The notes under the pieces: generated by a model
What the model saw: only the letters and a program-made list of their open reading frames with translations
Told to the model about the DNA's origin: nothing
Databases searched by the model: none
Part shown: positions 38,215-46,420 of the stretch, piece by piece
How positions within the stretch are numbered: the stretch's first letter is position 1
Layout: every line of letters begins with the position of its first letter
Assembly (NCBI RefSeq): GCF_006381105.1
Contig: NZ_VDET01000002.1
Coordinates: 713,546 to 777,545, forward strand
Direction of reading: 5' to 3'
Length of the DNA stretch: 64,000 bases
Source: Flavicella sediminum
Lineage (GTDB): Bacteria > Bacteroidota > Bacteroidia > Flavobacteriales > Flavobacteriaceae
Position numbers and translations under genes: made by a program

Positions 38215-39873
38215 TTGAAAAAGATAACCTCATACAAAACAGCCTATTACCAATTAACAAGTATGCTTGTTCTTTTCTTCGTGTTTATACACGGAAATGT
38301 AAATGCCCAGTCATCCATTAAGAACACTCAAAAAGATTCTATTTCCTATTATACAAGCAAAATTTCTAGGGCTCTCAATCAAGCCAATCTACCACAATAC
38401 ATTGCCTACAAGGATTTACAACGAAGTGCCCTCTTTTTTAAAAATGCAAAGCACTATGATCGGGTGGTACAATGTTTATTAACAATGGCCGACATTCAAA
38501 AGAAAAAAGGAAAAATGAGTCTTTCTTTTGATCACTTATGGGAAGGTTTGTATTGGGTAGAAAAAACAGAAAACGATACATACAAAGCCATTCTACACAG
38601 AAAATTATCACAGCTATACGATGCTTTTAACAAACAAGAAAAATCGCTATTCCACTCCGAACAAGCATTGGTGTTTTCAAAAAAACTACTTCTTAAAAAA
38701 AACAAACAGCCCGTTCAATTAAATTCGAGCTATTTAAATTTAGCCGTCAAACAGCGAAAACTTAAAAATTATGACAAAGCACATAGCTACTTAGATTCTT
38801 GTGCAGCCTTTCAAAATCAGATAAAAACATCAAGCTATGTTACTTTTGGAGTGGTTATGGAACGTGCCACTATTTATTTACTTCAAAACGATTATAAAAA
38901 TGCCAATCGTATACTTCAAACCACCAAGCGCAAACATTTAGATAAAAATGCCAAACAAGACATACGCATCTACTATAATTTGGGACTTTTAAAATTGCAT
39001 TTAAAAGAACAAGATAGCGCGGTTTATTATTTTGAAAAAAGTTTGAAATTAATTAATACTTCACATACCGAAAAAAACCTTTCTCCGCAGCTACTTGGTC
39101 CACTATCAGAAATTTACTTTTCAAAAAACAAGGCTAAAAAAGCCTATTCCTTTTTACGTCAGAAAAATAAAATTGCCGACAGTTTGACTCAAATAAAAAC
39201 GGAGGTATACAGTGAATTGTTTGAAATAAAAAACTCATACCTAGCCACTTTACAGGAGAAGGAATCTATTTTATCACAAAAAAATAGCATTATTGAAAAA
39301 AATGAACAAACACAATTTTGGTTGAAAATAATAATCGTTCTTGTTCTTATTCTGGGTTCTGCATTGTTCTTTATCTCTAGAATTCGACTAAAATTAAAAA
39401 AGACTATTTTAGAAAAAAAGGAAGCCGCCTTAGAATCTAAATTATCCAAAGAAAAAAGCAAAGCCAAAATAAAACTAAAAAGCAAAGAGCTCACCTCCTA
39501 TGCACTCCAATTAATTGATAAAGATAGTGCTATTGATGAGTTGTTAAAAGTATTAAAGGAAGCTGAACCTTCTTCTTATAAATCCTTATCGAACAAACAT
39601 AAAAAAGGAGCTGCCGATTTATGGGATGAATTTAATTTACGTTTTACGGAAGTGAATCTAGATTTTTACAAACGTTTAAAAGTAAAGCATCCAAATTTTA
39701 CCCCTACCGAACAAAAACATTTAGCACTGATCAAACTTAAATTTTCAACAAAAGAAATGGCCCGAATTTTAAATATCGAGCCACATAGTGTGCATATTTC
39801 AAGGTCTAGAATTCGAAAAAAAATAGGTTTGGAAAGAAATGATAGTTTGGAAGATTATGTAAATGATTTGTAA
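38215..39873 (+). CDS. TPR-transmembrane-HTH regulator (second copy)
   Basis: A 552-residue (TTG start at 38215) or 536-residue (ATG at 38263) regulator like the one at 12181. The signal or anchor segment reads MLVLFFVFIHGNVNAQ. TPR-like repeats cover about residues 60-320 (LKNYDKAHSYLDSCAAFQNQ). A membrane helix follows (FWLKIIIVLVLILGSALFFI), then a charged coiled coil. The C-terminal helix-turn-helix reads FTPTEQKHLALIKLKFSTKE and NIEPHSVHISRSRIRKKI. The gene diverges from block D, whose first gene begins at 38040. It probably senses an oligosaccharide or periplasmic partner and controls that block. The TTG start gives a more positively charged N-terminus; either is possible. Confidence 0.86.
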   Translation: MKKITSYKTAYYQLTSMLVLFFVFIHGNVNAQSSIKNTQKDSISYYTSKISRALNQANLPQYIAYKDLQRSALFFKNAKHYDRVVQCLLTMADIQKKKGKMSLSFDHLWEGLYWVEKTENDTYKAILHRKLSQLYDAFNKQEKSLFHSEQALVFSKKLLLKKNKQPVQLNSSYLNLAVKQRKLKNYDKAHSYLDSCAAFQNQIKTSSYVTFGVVMERATIYLLQNDYKNANRILQTTKRKHLDKNAKQDIRIYYNLGLLKLHLKEQDSAVYYFEKSLKLINTSHTEKNLSPQLLGPLSEIYFSKNKAKKAYSFLRQKNKIADSLTQIKTEVYSELFEIKNSYLATLQEKESILSQKNSIIEKNEQTQFWLKIIIVLVLILGSALFFISRIRLKLKKTILEKKEAALESKLSKEKSKAKIKLKSKELTSYALQLIDKDSAIDELLKVLKEAEPSSYKSLSNKHKKGAADLWDEFNLRFTEVNLDFYKRLKVKHPNFTPTEQKHLALIKLKFSTKEMARILNIEPHSVHISRSRIRKKIGLERNDSLEDYVNDL

Positions 39874-39925
39874 ACACTTCTCTTAAAACCAAGATACCAT
39901 TTCCTACTTAACTTAAGATTGTTAT

Positions 39926-41377
39926 TTATTCTAACTTCCCAATTTCTCTTGTTCCAGTTCCCGATTTGACACCCACATTTAAATCGCCATACTCTTTACG
40001 AGCTTCCTCGGCTATGAGCATTATCTCTTCTACTTTTTCTGGATAAGTTTTAATCACATTGAACTGCTCACCTGGATCTCGCATCATATTGTACAGCTCC
40101 ATTTCAGTGACTCTACTTTTTATTCTTTTTCCACCAACGCCATCTTTTCCTGGTTGTGCATTATAAGAACTATAGCTGTGAGGAAACACCAATTTCCAAT
40201 TTCCTTTTCTTACTGCATTTAAATTGTTTTTCCCATAATAATATAAAATAGAAGTTCTTGGATCTTTGTCAAAATCGCCTTTCCAAAGAGCGGTAATATC
40301 TACACCATCAATTTCATTTTCAGACAATTTCCCTTTTGATACTGCGGCAAACGAAGGCAACAAATCAATGGCACAAGCCAATTTATTACAAACTTTTCCT
40401 GCCGGCGTTTTTCCTGGCCAACGAATAATAAAAGGCACTCGTTGTCCACCTTCCCAACTGGTTGTTTTTCCTTCTCGAAGTCCACCAGATGAACCAGCAT
40501 GATTTCCGAAATTTAACCAAGGCCCATTGTCTGTTGTAAATATAAAAATGGTATTATCCGCAACGCCATTTTTCTCCAAAGCTTTCGCAATTTCGCCCAC
40601 CGACCAATCAATTTCCATCATCACATCACCATACAAACCTTGCTTACTTTTTCCTCTAAATTTATCGGAAACCCCTAAAGGAATATGTCCCATGGTATGC
40701 GGCACATACATAAAAAAGGGCTCGTCCGATTTTCTATTGATAAAGTCGACGGCTTTTTCTGTATATAGTGTTGTTAGTTTATCCTGATCTTTTAAACTTG
40801 TAATTTCTCCTATTTTTTCATTTCCTTCAATTAATGGCAACTCTACCATTTTACTGCGCTTACTTTCTTTTGGTAATTTATGACCTGTCGCACTATTGTG
40901 TGGCCACATATCATTTGAATATGGAAGTCCCACATATTCATCAAAACCATGTTGCAAAGGCAAAAATTCTTTTTGCCAACCTAAATGCCATTTCCCAAAA
41001 ATAGCGGTTGCATACCCTTGGTCTTTAAACATTTCTGCTAAGGTGTATTCTTTTTTATTTAAACCTACTTTATGATGTGGAAATAAAGCGCCAGAAATTC
41101 CAATTCTATTTGGATAGCAACCCGTTAAAATACCTGCTCTTGAAGCACTACATACGGGCTGAGCAGAATAAAAATTCGTAAATCGCATTCCTTCACTTGC
41201 CAATTGATCTAAATTTGGTGTTTCAAATCCAGTAGCTCCATAACAGCCCACATCTCCATAACCTTCATCATCTATAAAAATTAAAACCACATTGGGTTGT
41301 TCTGACTTTTGTTTTTGCGCATTGAGAAAACTAGCAGCTAAAACAATTAGTAATATGGAAATAGCGATTTTTTTCAT
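39926..41377 (-). CDS. Secreted S1 sulfatase 10 with CSASR motif
   Basis: A 483-residue S1 sulfatase. The signal peptide ends SFLNAQ. The metal site is VVLIFIDDEGYGDVGCYG. The maturation motif is CSASRAGILTGCYP (cysteine 76), with Ala in place of the usual Pro; this variant is allowed by the broad C-x-P/A-x-R pattern. The second metal site is FTTDNGPWLNFGNHAGS. It is similar in layout to sulfatase 5 (YSNDM, KWHLG, WEGG-RVP segments). It ends block E, downstream of GH117. Substrate unknown. Confidence 0.93.
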   Translation of the reverse strand: MKKIAISILLIVLAASFLNAQKQKSEQPNVVLIFIDDEGYGDVGCYGATGFETPNLDQLASEGMRFTNFYSAQPVCSASRAGILTGCYPNRIGISGALFPHHKVGLNKKEYTLAEMFKDQGYATAIFGKWHLGWQKEFLPLQHGFDEYVGLPYSNDMWPHNSATGHKLPKESKRSKMVELPLIEGNEKIGEITSLKDQDKLTTLYTEKAVDFINRKSDEPFFMYVPHTMGHIPLGVSDKFRGKSKQGLYGDVMMEIDWSVGEIAKALEKNGVADNTIFIFTTDNGPWLNFGNHAGSSGGLREGKTTSWEGGQRVPFIIRWPGKTPAGKVCNKLACAIDLLPSFAAVSKGKLSENEIDGVDITALWKGDFDKDPRTSILYYYGKNNLNAVRKGNWKLVFPHSYSSYNAQPGKDGVGGKRIKSRVTEMELYNMMRDPGEQFNVIKTYPEKVEEIMLIAEEARKEYGDLNVGVKSGTGTREIGKLE

Positions 41378-41459
41378 GGTAAAATTTTAGAATTTTTGTT
41401 AAAAAAAGCACTCGTCTTTTTAGAATTCTAAACTTACTACAAATTATTGATTTCGTTTA

Positions 41460-42758
41460 TTATTTTTCTAAGTTCTTAGTTTCGTTTTCAATTCGCACAC
41501 GTTGTTTTTTACTCAAACTACGTTTGAAATAATCTTCTGGCGTATATTTAACTCTAGGCTCCTTCATTTCATGATCATTCAAATCTTGACTTAAATCACA
41601 ATCAAAACGTGTTAACATAGAATGAAATTGTCCTTTTTTACCCAAACCAATAAAATGTGCCAATCCCCAAGTAATTCCTCTACCATCTTTGGTATCTGTA
41701 AAAGCATCAGGCACAAAAGGAGCGGCCGCATAAGGCATCATTTCAGTAATGGCAGCAATTTCAAAATTCACTCCATCTTTTGCAAACTGCACGGTATTAT
41801 GCTCATTCCCATCTTTATAAACCAATGCTGCAATACCTTGTTTAAACGGAAACAAAGAGGTTTCGTGACCAGAAGAAATAACAGGATTTAAGGGATGTTT
41901 GGTAAAGGGTCCCAATGGATTGTCGGCAGTTGCCAAGCCTTGCATACGAATCCAATCTCCTTTGACTCCAAAATCAGATTTGTAGTACAAATAAATTTTT
42001 CCTTTGTAAACTAATGGATAGGGATCGTGGATTGAATATTCATCCCACTCTCCTTTAGCGCCATTCGGAATGACTATTTTGTTGTAAGCCGTCCAAGGTC
42101 CGTTAGGAGAATCGGCATAAGAAACAGCTACTGGACAATCGTCTCCTCTTTTTCCGCTAGCTTCCATAAACCCTTGGTAATACAAATAATATTTCCCTTT
42201 CCATTGTAAAATATCTGTTGTGGTTACCGATCTCCATCCAACAATGGGTTTCTCCGGTCTTTTAATTGCTACTCCTTGTTCTTCCCAAGTAAAACCATCG
42301 GTACTTGTAGCGTACCAAATTTCCGCCAAATCCCAATCTGAAGAAGGAATGACATCCGAAGATTTTTTTGCTCCTTGTGGAGGCGTTGGTGTATTTCTAT
42401 AGGTATACCAAACATAATATTTTCCTTCATGGAAGATTACTTTTGAAGGATCTCTTCTACTAATGGTTCCATTGTGATTGTTATAATCAAACCCCTTTAA
42501 ATCGGTGTATTTAAATTGAGAAAACAATTCATTTGCTTGCGGTTTTGGCGCAGGATAGGCATCATACAATCGATTCAATGCAGCACTCATTTCTCTGTTT
42601 GGTTTCTCCATAGGCAACCTATTTGGAAAGCCACTTAATTTTTCTGAATTCTCATTACCTGCTTCAACAGAAGTAGCTTCTTTGCCACAAGAAATTAATA
42701 TGAACACTAGCAAAGCAGTAAAAATTTGATTCAATTTATTCGATTTTTTATACATCAT
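41460..42758 (-). CDS. GH117-family glycosidase lipoprotein (intact copy)
   Basis: A 432-residue lipoprotein (lipobox ILISC, Cys24). It belongs to the five-bladed propeller family GH117, whose known members release 3,6-anhydro-L-galactose from agar oligosaccharides. Motifs: ISRRDPSKVIFHEGKYYVWY (Asp of the first catalytic triad), WYATSTDGFTWEEQG, SIHDPYPLVYKGKIYLYYK and a late histidine-bearing SSGHETSLFP. Family members in other sulfated galactan or fucan PULs may have other specificities. A second, broken copy is at 45121-46404. The gene is in block E after the sulfatase remnant. Confidence 0.88.
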   Translation of the reverse strand: MMYKKSNKLNQIFTALLVFILISCGKEATSVEAGNENSEKLSGFPNRLPMEKPNREMSAALNRLYDAYPAPKPQANELFSQFKYTDLKGFDYNNHNGTISRRDPSKVIFHEGKYYVWYTYRNTPTPPQGAKKSSDVIPSSDWDLAEIWYATSTDGFTWEEQGVAIKRPEKPIVGWRSVTTTDILQWKGKYYLYYQGFMEASGKRGDDCPVAVSYADSPNGPWTAYNKIVIPNGAKGEWDEYSIHDPYPLVYKGKIYLYYKSDFGVKGDWIRMQGLATADNPLGPFTKHPLNPVISSGHETSLFPFKQGIAALVYKDGNEHNTVQFAKDGVNFEIAAITEMMPYAAAPFVPDAFTDTKDGRGITWGLAHFIGLGKKGQFHSMLTRFDCDLSQDLNDHEMKEPRVKYTPEDYFKRSLSKKQRVRIENETKNLEK

Positions 42759-42939
42759 TCGTTTTTGTTTTTTCCGTTATATATTGATTTACTTCTTCTA
42801 AGAAATAAATTGAAATTATTCTTTTTCTCGTCCTACTAATTTAAAAAACTGTCCTAAAATCAAACATATAATTCTACAGTAAATAAGCTTCAAATGAACT
42901 AATTAGGATACTATACAAACATTACTCACAATTAATAAT
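42759..42939. other. Short gap before the remnant
   Basis: This stretch between the GH117 start and the sulfatase remnant holds no recognisable gene. It is A+T-rich and probably carries the promoter or leader of the GH117 gene. With the remnant, the stretch from 42759 to 43610 has no intact gene. Confidence 0.5.
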
Positions 42940-43281
42940 TTAATTCATTATTTTAGAAGTAAATCCGAATATATTTAATTTCAATTTATAATCATGAGCT
43001 CCCGTAGCAAAATTGCTATAAAACACCTTTGTTACACTTCCCCATTTTTTTCAAACGATCAATATTTGGCGACTCGACATACCCAAGTTCACTCATTTCT
43101 CGATTGTGTAACATTTTATTAAATGCTCCCACTGCATCGTAACGATGATCGTTGGTCACAATCCAAAGAATATTTGGTTTATGATCTGGTTGTGGTTGCT
43201 TCTTTTTTCTTTTAAACTAAATCCCATTGTACCTAATACAATAATCGAATATATTGGAAGCAGTAAATGTTTAACCCTCAT
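42940..43281 (-). pseudogene. Sulfatase remnant with large internal deletion
   Basis: Read on the minus strand, this holds a signal-like start (MRVKHLLLPIYSIIVLGTMG), a one-base frameshift in an A-run, then [20 protein letters not shown] and [17 protein letters not shown]. These align with the N-terminus of sulfatase 8 (33053-34900). They are followed at once by [18 protein letters not shown], which aligns with that protein's C-terminus. About 530 residues between, including the formylglycine motif, are missing. The junction lies in an AAAAAATGGGG run, so a short-homology deletion is plausible. No functional product is expected. Confidence 0.85.
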
Positions 43282-43517
43282 GTCGTTTGTTTTAAATTTA
43301 GTTTTTTTAAATCGAATAGTATTTCAAGTACGCTTTAACAATTGTTTAATCGAAACTTAGAAATTACATAAGCTCCTCAAAATTAACTCAAAACAAAAAA
43401 CAATTGGGAAAATTGAACTAGACAAAGCCTGAACCTATACCTGAAACAGACTATACAAACATTACATAGACCAAATCATATAGCAAACTATTTTTTCAGA
43501 ATTACACAAAATAAAAA

Positions 43518-43586
43518 CGACTGTACTCCCTGAATAAATCCTAAATAGCTTCCTATTTATGCGAATTCACCCAGTAAAAACAGTCG
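43518..43586 (-). terminator. Stem-loop after the second GH29 gene
   Basis: On the minus strand, 24 bases past the GH29 stop, CGACTGT (reading 43586 to 43580) pairs with ACAGTCG (43524-43518), followed by TTTTATTTT. Inside is a small TAAATAG/CTATTTA hairpin with a four-base loop (43542-43559). The T-rich tail fits a terminator. The rest of the gap from 43283 to 43610 contains nothing else I recognise. Confidence 0.5.
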
Positions 43587-43610
43587 CTTAAAAAATATTT
43601 AAAATGAATC

Positions 43611-45131
43611 TTATTTCAATTCAAATTTAAAAACCGTCGCCAATTTATTCATTTCTACCTCTGGAATTGTCAAATAAAAACTATCACTAGTAACTTCCCA
43701 TTCTACAGAAGTATTACTTCCTAAAAGTGTTACCTTTTTTATTGGAGATGGTGGAATGTTACGATGATAACCTCCAATAGCTCTCATCTGAATTCTTTTT
43801 CCTTGTTCTGGTTGCCCTAAAAAGAAAACATATAGCGCTTTTTTATTTTTAGCAACCGTAAAGCGAACATCATCTGCCGTATACTCTACAGAAGAAGATT
43901 GTCCTGCATTGTGTCCTTCTCCTGTAGCTGCATTTCCAAATCCAAAAATATTATGAGGTCGCGTTCCATAAACTGCTTCTCCATGAACTTTCATCCAATC
44001 GCCAATTTCTTTTAACACATCTCTTTGTTCTTGATTGATCACTCCATCAGCAGTAGGAGACACATTTAACAATACCACTCCGTTTTTACTCCAAATATCA
44101 ATCATATTTCTAAGCACTAAATCGGCCGTTTTGTACGGATGTCCTTCTACATACATCCATCTATTTTTTCCTAAGGTCATGTCCGTCATCCACGGAGTTG
44201 GCCAAGAATCTTTACGTCCTCCTTGTTCGTAATCTAACACACTATACGCTAAAGGTAAATCTTGTTGCTTATGCGCTAACATAACTTCTTTGTGATGTTT
44301 CATTCCATTGTTAAAATGATGAGCTGCCATTTCATTTCGCTTTTCTTCTGGAATTAAATTCAACCACGAGTCGTACCATAAAATATCTGGGCTGTATTTA
44401 TCTACGACTTCATTTACTTGGTCTAGCCAATATTGATTGAATTCTTCTATTTTTTCAAAATTCCCAAACAACTTACGCAATTTAGGATCTGTAGTAGCTG
44501 TTGGTAAATCGGGGTGATAAACATAATGACTATCATACGCTGTTTTCCAATTTTCTGGTTTGTTTGCATTTCGTTGTCCGTTACGAGCATGATGAAACGT
44601 AGCAATTGTTTTTAATCCTTTCTTTTTTAAAGATTTAAAAATTTCTCCTAAAATATCTCGTTTAGGTCCCATATCAGCTGCATTCCAAGGATTCACTTCA
44701 GAATCCCACATCGCAAAACCATCGTGATGTTGTGCTACAGGCCCAGCAAATTTAGCCCCCGTTTGCTTAAATAGTTCTGCCCAATTATCTGGATCAAAAT
44801 GAGAAGCTTTAAACATTGGAATAAAATCTTCGTATCCAAATTCAAAAATACTTCCGTAAGTTTTTTCATGATGCTTGCGAATTCCATTAGTATCCTTATA
44901 CATATTGTGCGGATACCAAGCACTCCCAAAGGCAGGAACACTGTAAGGCCCCCAGTGGAAGTACATTCCCAACTTAGCATCTGCAAACCATTCTGGAGCA
45001 GCTCCGTGTTGTTTTAAAGATTCAAAAGTAGGCTTGTACACCTTTACTTTTTTTTCTTTTTTAGGAATACTGGTACAGCTCACCAAAACAACTGTTGCTA
45101 TTCCTAAAATGTATTTTAAACTAGTTTGCAT
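43611..45131 (-). CDS. GH29 alpha-L-fucosidase-like lipoprotein (second copy)
   Basis: About 506 residues from the ATG at 45131, with a lipobox (VLVSC, Cys19), so probably membrane-anchored. GH29 motifs: LGMYFHWGPYSVPAFGS (54-70), QHHDGFAMWDSEVNPWN (134-150), FHHARNGQ (179-186) and the nucleophile region DILWYDSWLNLIPEE with Asp254. It differs from the 6824-8338 enzyme (lipoprotein versus secreted), pointing to division of labour. The start overlaps the 3' end of the broken GH117 gene by 11 bases. I prefer the ATG at 45131 to an earlier one because it begins the lipoprotein signal. Confidence 0.92.
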   Translation of the reverse strand: MQTSLKYILGIATVVLVSCTSIPKKEKKVKVYKPTFESLKQHGAAPEWFADAKLGMYFHWGPYSVPAFGSAWYPHNMYKDTNGIRKHHEKTYGSIFEFGYEDFIPMFKASHFDPDNWAELFKQTGAKFAGPVAQHHDGFAMWDSEVNPWNAADMGPKRDILGEIFKSLKKKGLKTIATFHHARNGQRNANKPENWKTAYDSHYVYHPDLPTATTDPKLRKLFGNFEKIEEFNQYWLDQVNEVVDKYSPDILWYDSWLNLIPEEKRNEMAAHHFNNGMKHHKEVMLAHKQQDLPLAYSVLDYEQGGRKDSWPTPWMTDMTLGKNRWMYVEGHPYKTADLVLRNMIDIWSKNGVVLLNVSPTADGVINQEQRDVLKEIGDWMKVHGEAVYGTRPHNIFGFGNAATGEGHNAGQSSSVEYTADDVRFTVAKNKKALYVFFLGQPEQGKRIQMRAIGGYHRNIPPSPIKKVTLLGSNTSVEWEVTSDSFYLTIPEVEMNKLATVFKFELK

Positions 45132-46404
45132 TTTTACGTTTTTGATTTTGTTCTTTAATTCTATTTTTTTGTTTTCCACTTAACCCATGTTGTTTGTAAT
45201 GAAACTCTGGACTGTAATTGTAATAATGGTCTTTCATGTCTTGATCGTGAATTTCGGTACTTAAATCACAATCAAAACGAGTTAAAATAGAGTGTCTCCA
45301 GTTTCCTCCTGCATTGATAAAATGAGAAATTCCCCAAGTAATTCCTTTTCCATCTTTGGTATCTGTGAACGCATCAGGAATGTATGGTCCGGCCGCAACA
45401 GGTAACAATTCTGTAATGGCTGCAATTTCAAAATTCACCCAATCTTCGGCATACTGAATCGTATTGTGCTCTTGTCCATCTCTTTGAACAATCGCTGCTA
45501 CTCCTTATTTAAAAGGAAACAATGTTGTTTCGTGCCCCGAATTAATTACCGGATTTAAAGGATGTTTTACAAAAGGCCCCAACGGATCTTCTGCAATTGC
45601 CAAACCTTGCATACGTATTTTTGAAGGCTTGAATTCTGGTCTTTTATCAAAATCACCTTTGTAATACATATAAATTTTCCCATCATGTACTAGCGGATAA
45701 GGATCATGTATAGAATATTGATCCCAAGAACCTTTGGGTCCGTTGGGCAATACGACTTTGTTGGTATGTGTCCACGGTCCATCAGGTGAATCCGCCCAAG
45801 CAACAGAAACTGGACAAAAATCTCCTCTTAACCCACTAGCTTCTTCAAAAGCTTGAAAGTATAAATAGTACTTCCCTTTCCATTTTAAAATATCTGTTGT
45901 GGTTACCGAACGCCAACCTGGTTGTGGCTTTGGTGGACGCCCCACTGCAATTCCTTGTTCTTTCCAAGTAAATCCATCTTCAGAAGTCGCATACCAAATA
46001 TCTGCCAAATCCCAATCCGCAGATGGAATTACATCTGTAGCTTCTTTTGCATGTGACATTCCAACAGGTCGTACCGGAGATTTTCTACCTGTATACCAAA
46101 CGTAATATTTTCCATTTTCAAAAATTACTTTAGAAGGATCTCGTCTTGTAATCGTTCCATCACCACCGTTGTAATCAAAACCTTTAAGCTTGGTGTATTT
46201 AAACTGTGAATACAATTCTGTTTGTTCTGGACGAATATTTTCATAAGCATCGTAATTACGAGCTACCGCTGCACTTAATTTACGGTTTGGTTTTTCTTTA
46301 GGAATAAAGAATGGAAACTTTTCCTCTACCTTGCTCACATTTTCTTTTGTTTGACAAGAACAAAGTATCAACATACCTATCAATACCGTTATATAATTTT
46401 TCAT
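45121..46404 (-). pseudogene. GH117-family lipoprotein gene interrupted by one in-frame stop
   Basis: The frame begins at an ATG at 46404 (MKNYITVLIGMLILCSCQTK, lipobox LCSC) and stays parallel to the intact GH117 protein (41460-42758). It stops at a TAA (45505-45507) in TTLFPFK-stop-GVAAIVQRDG, where the intact copy reads TSLFPFKQGIAALV. The frame then continues without shift to the natural end at 45121 (RKNAN). A single C-to-T change of a CAA codon explains it. Family motifs are otherwise kept (TRRDPSKVIFENGKYYVWY, SIHDPYPLVHDGKIYMYYK). The truncated product would lack the last blade(s). The stop could be a real mutation or a sequencing error. Confidence 0.85.
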
Positions 46405-46420
46405 ATTTAAAAATATTGTT

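Noticed and set aside
43145-43360. A plus-strand short reading frame over the sulfatase remnant
   Set aside because: It is antisense to recognisable sulfatase sequence and has no family features.
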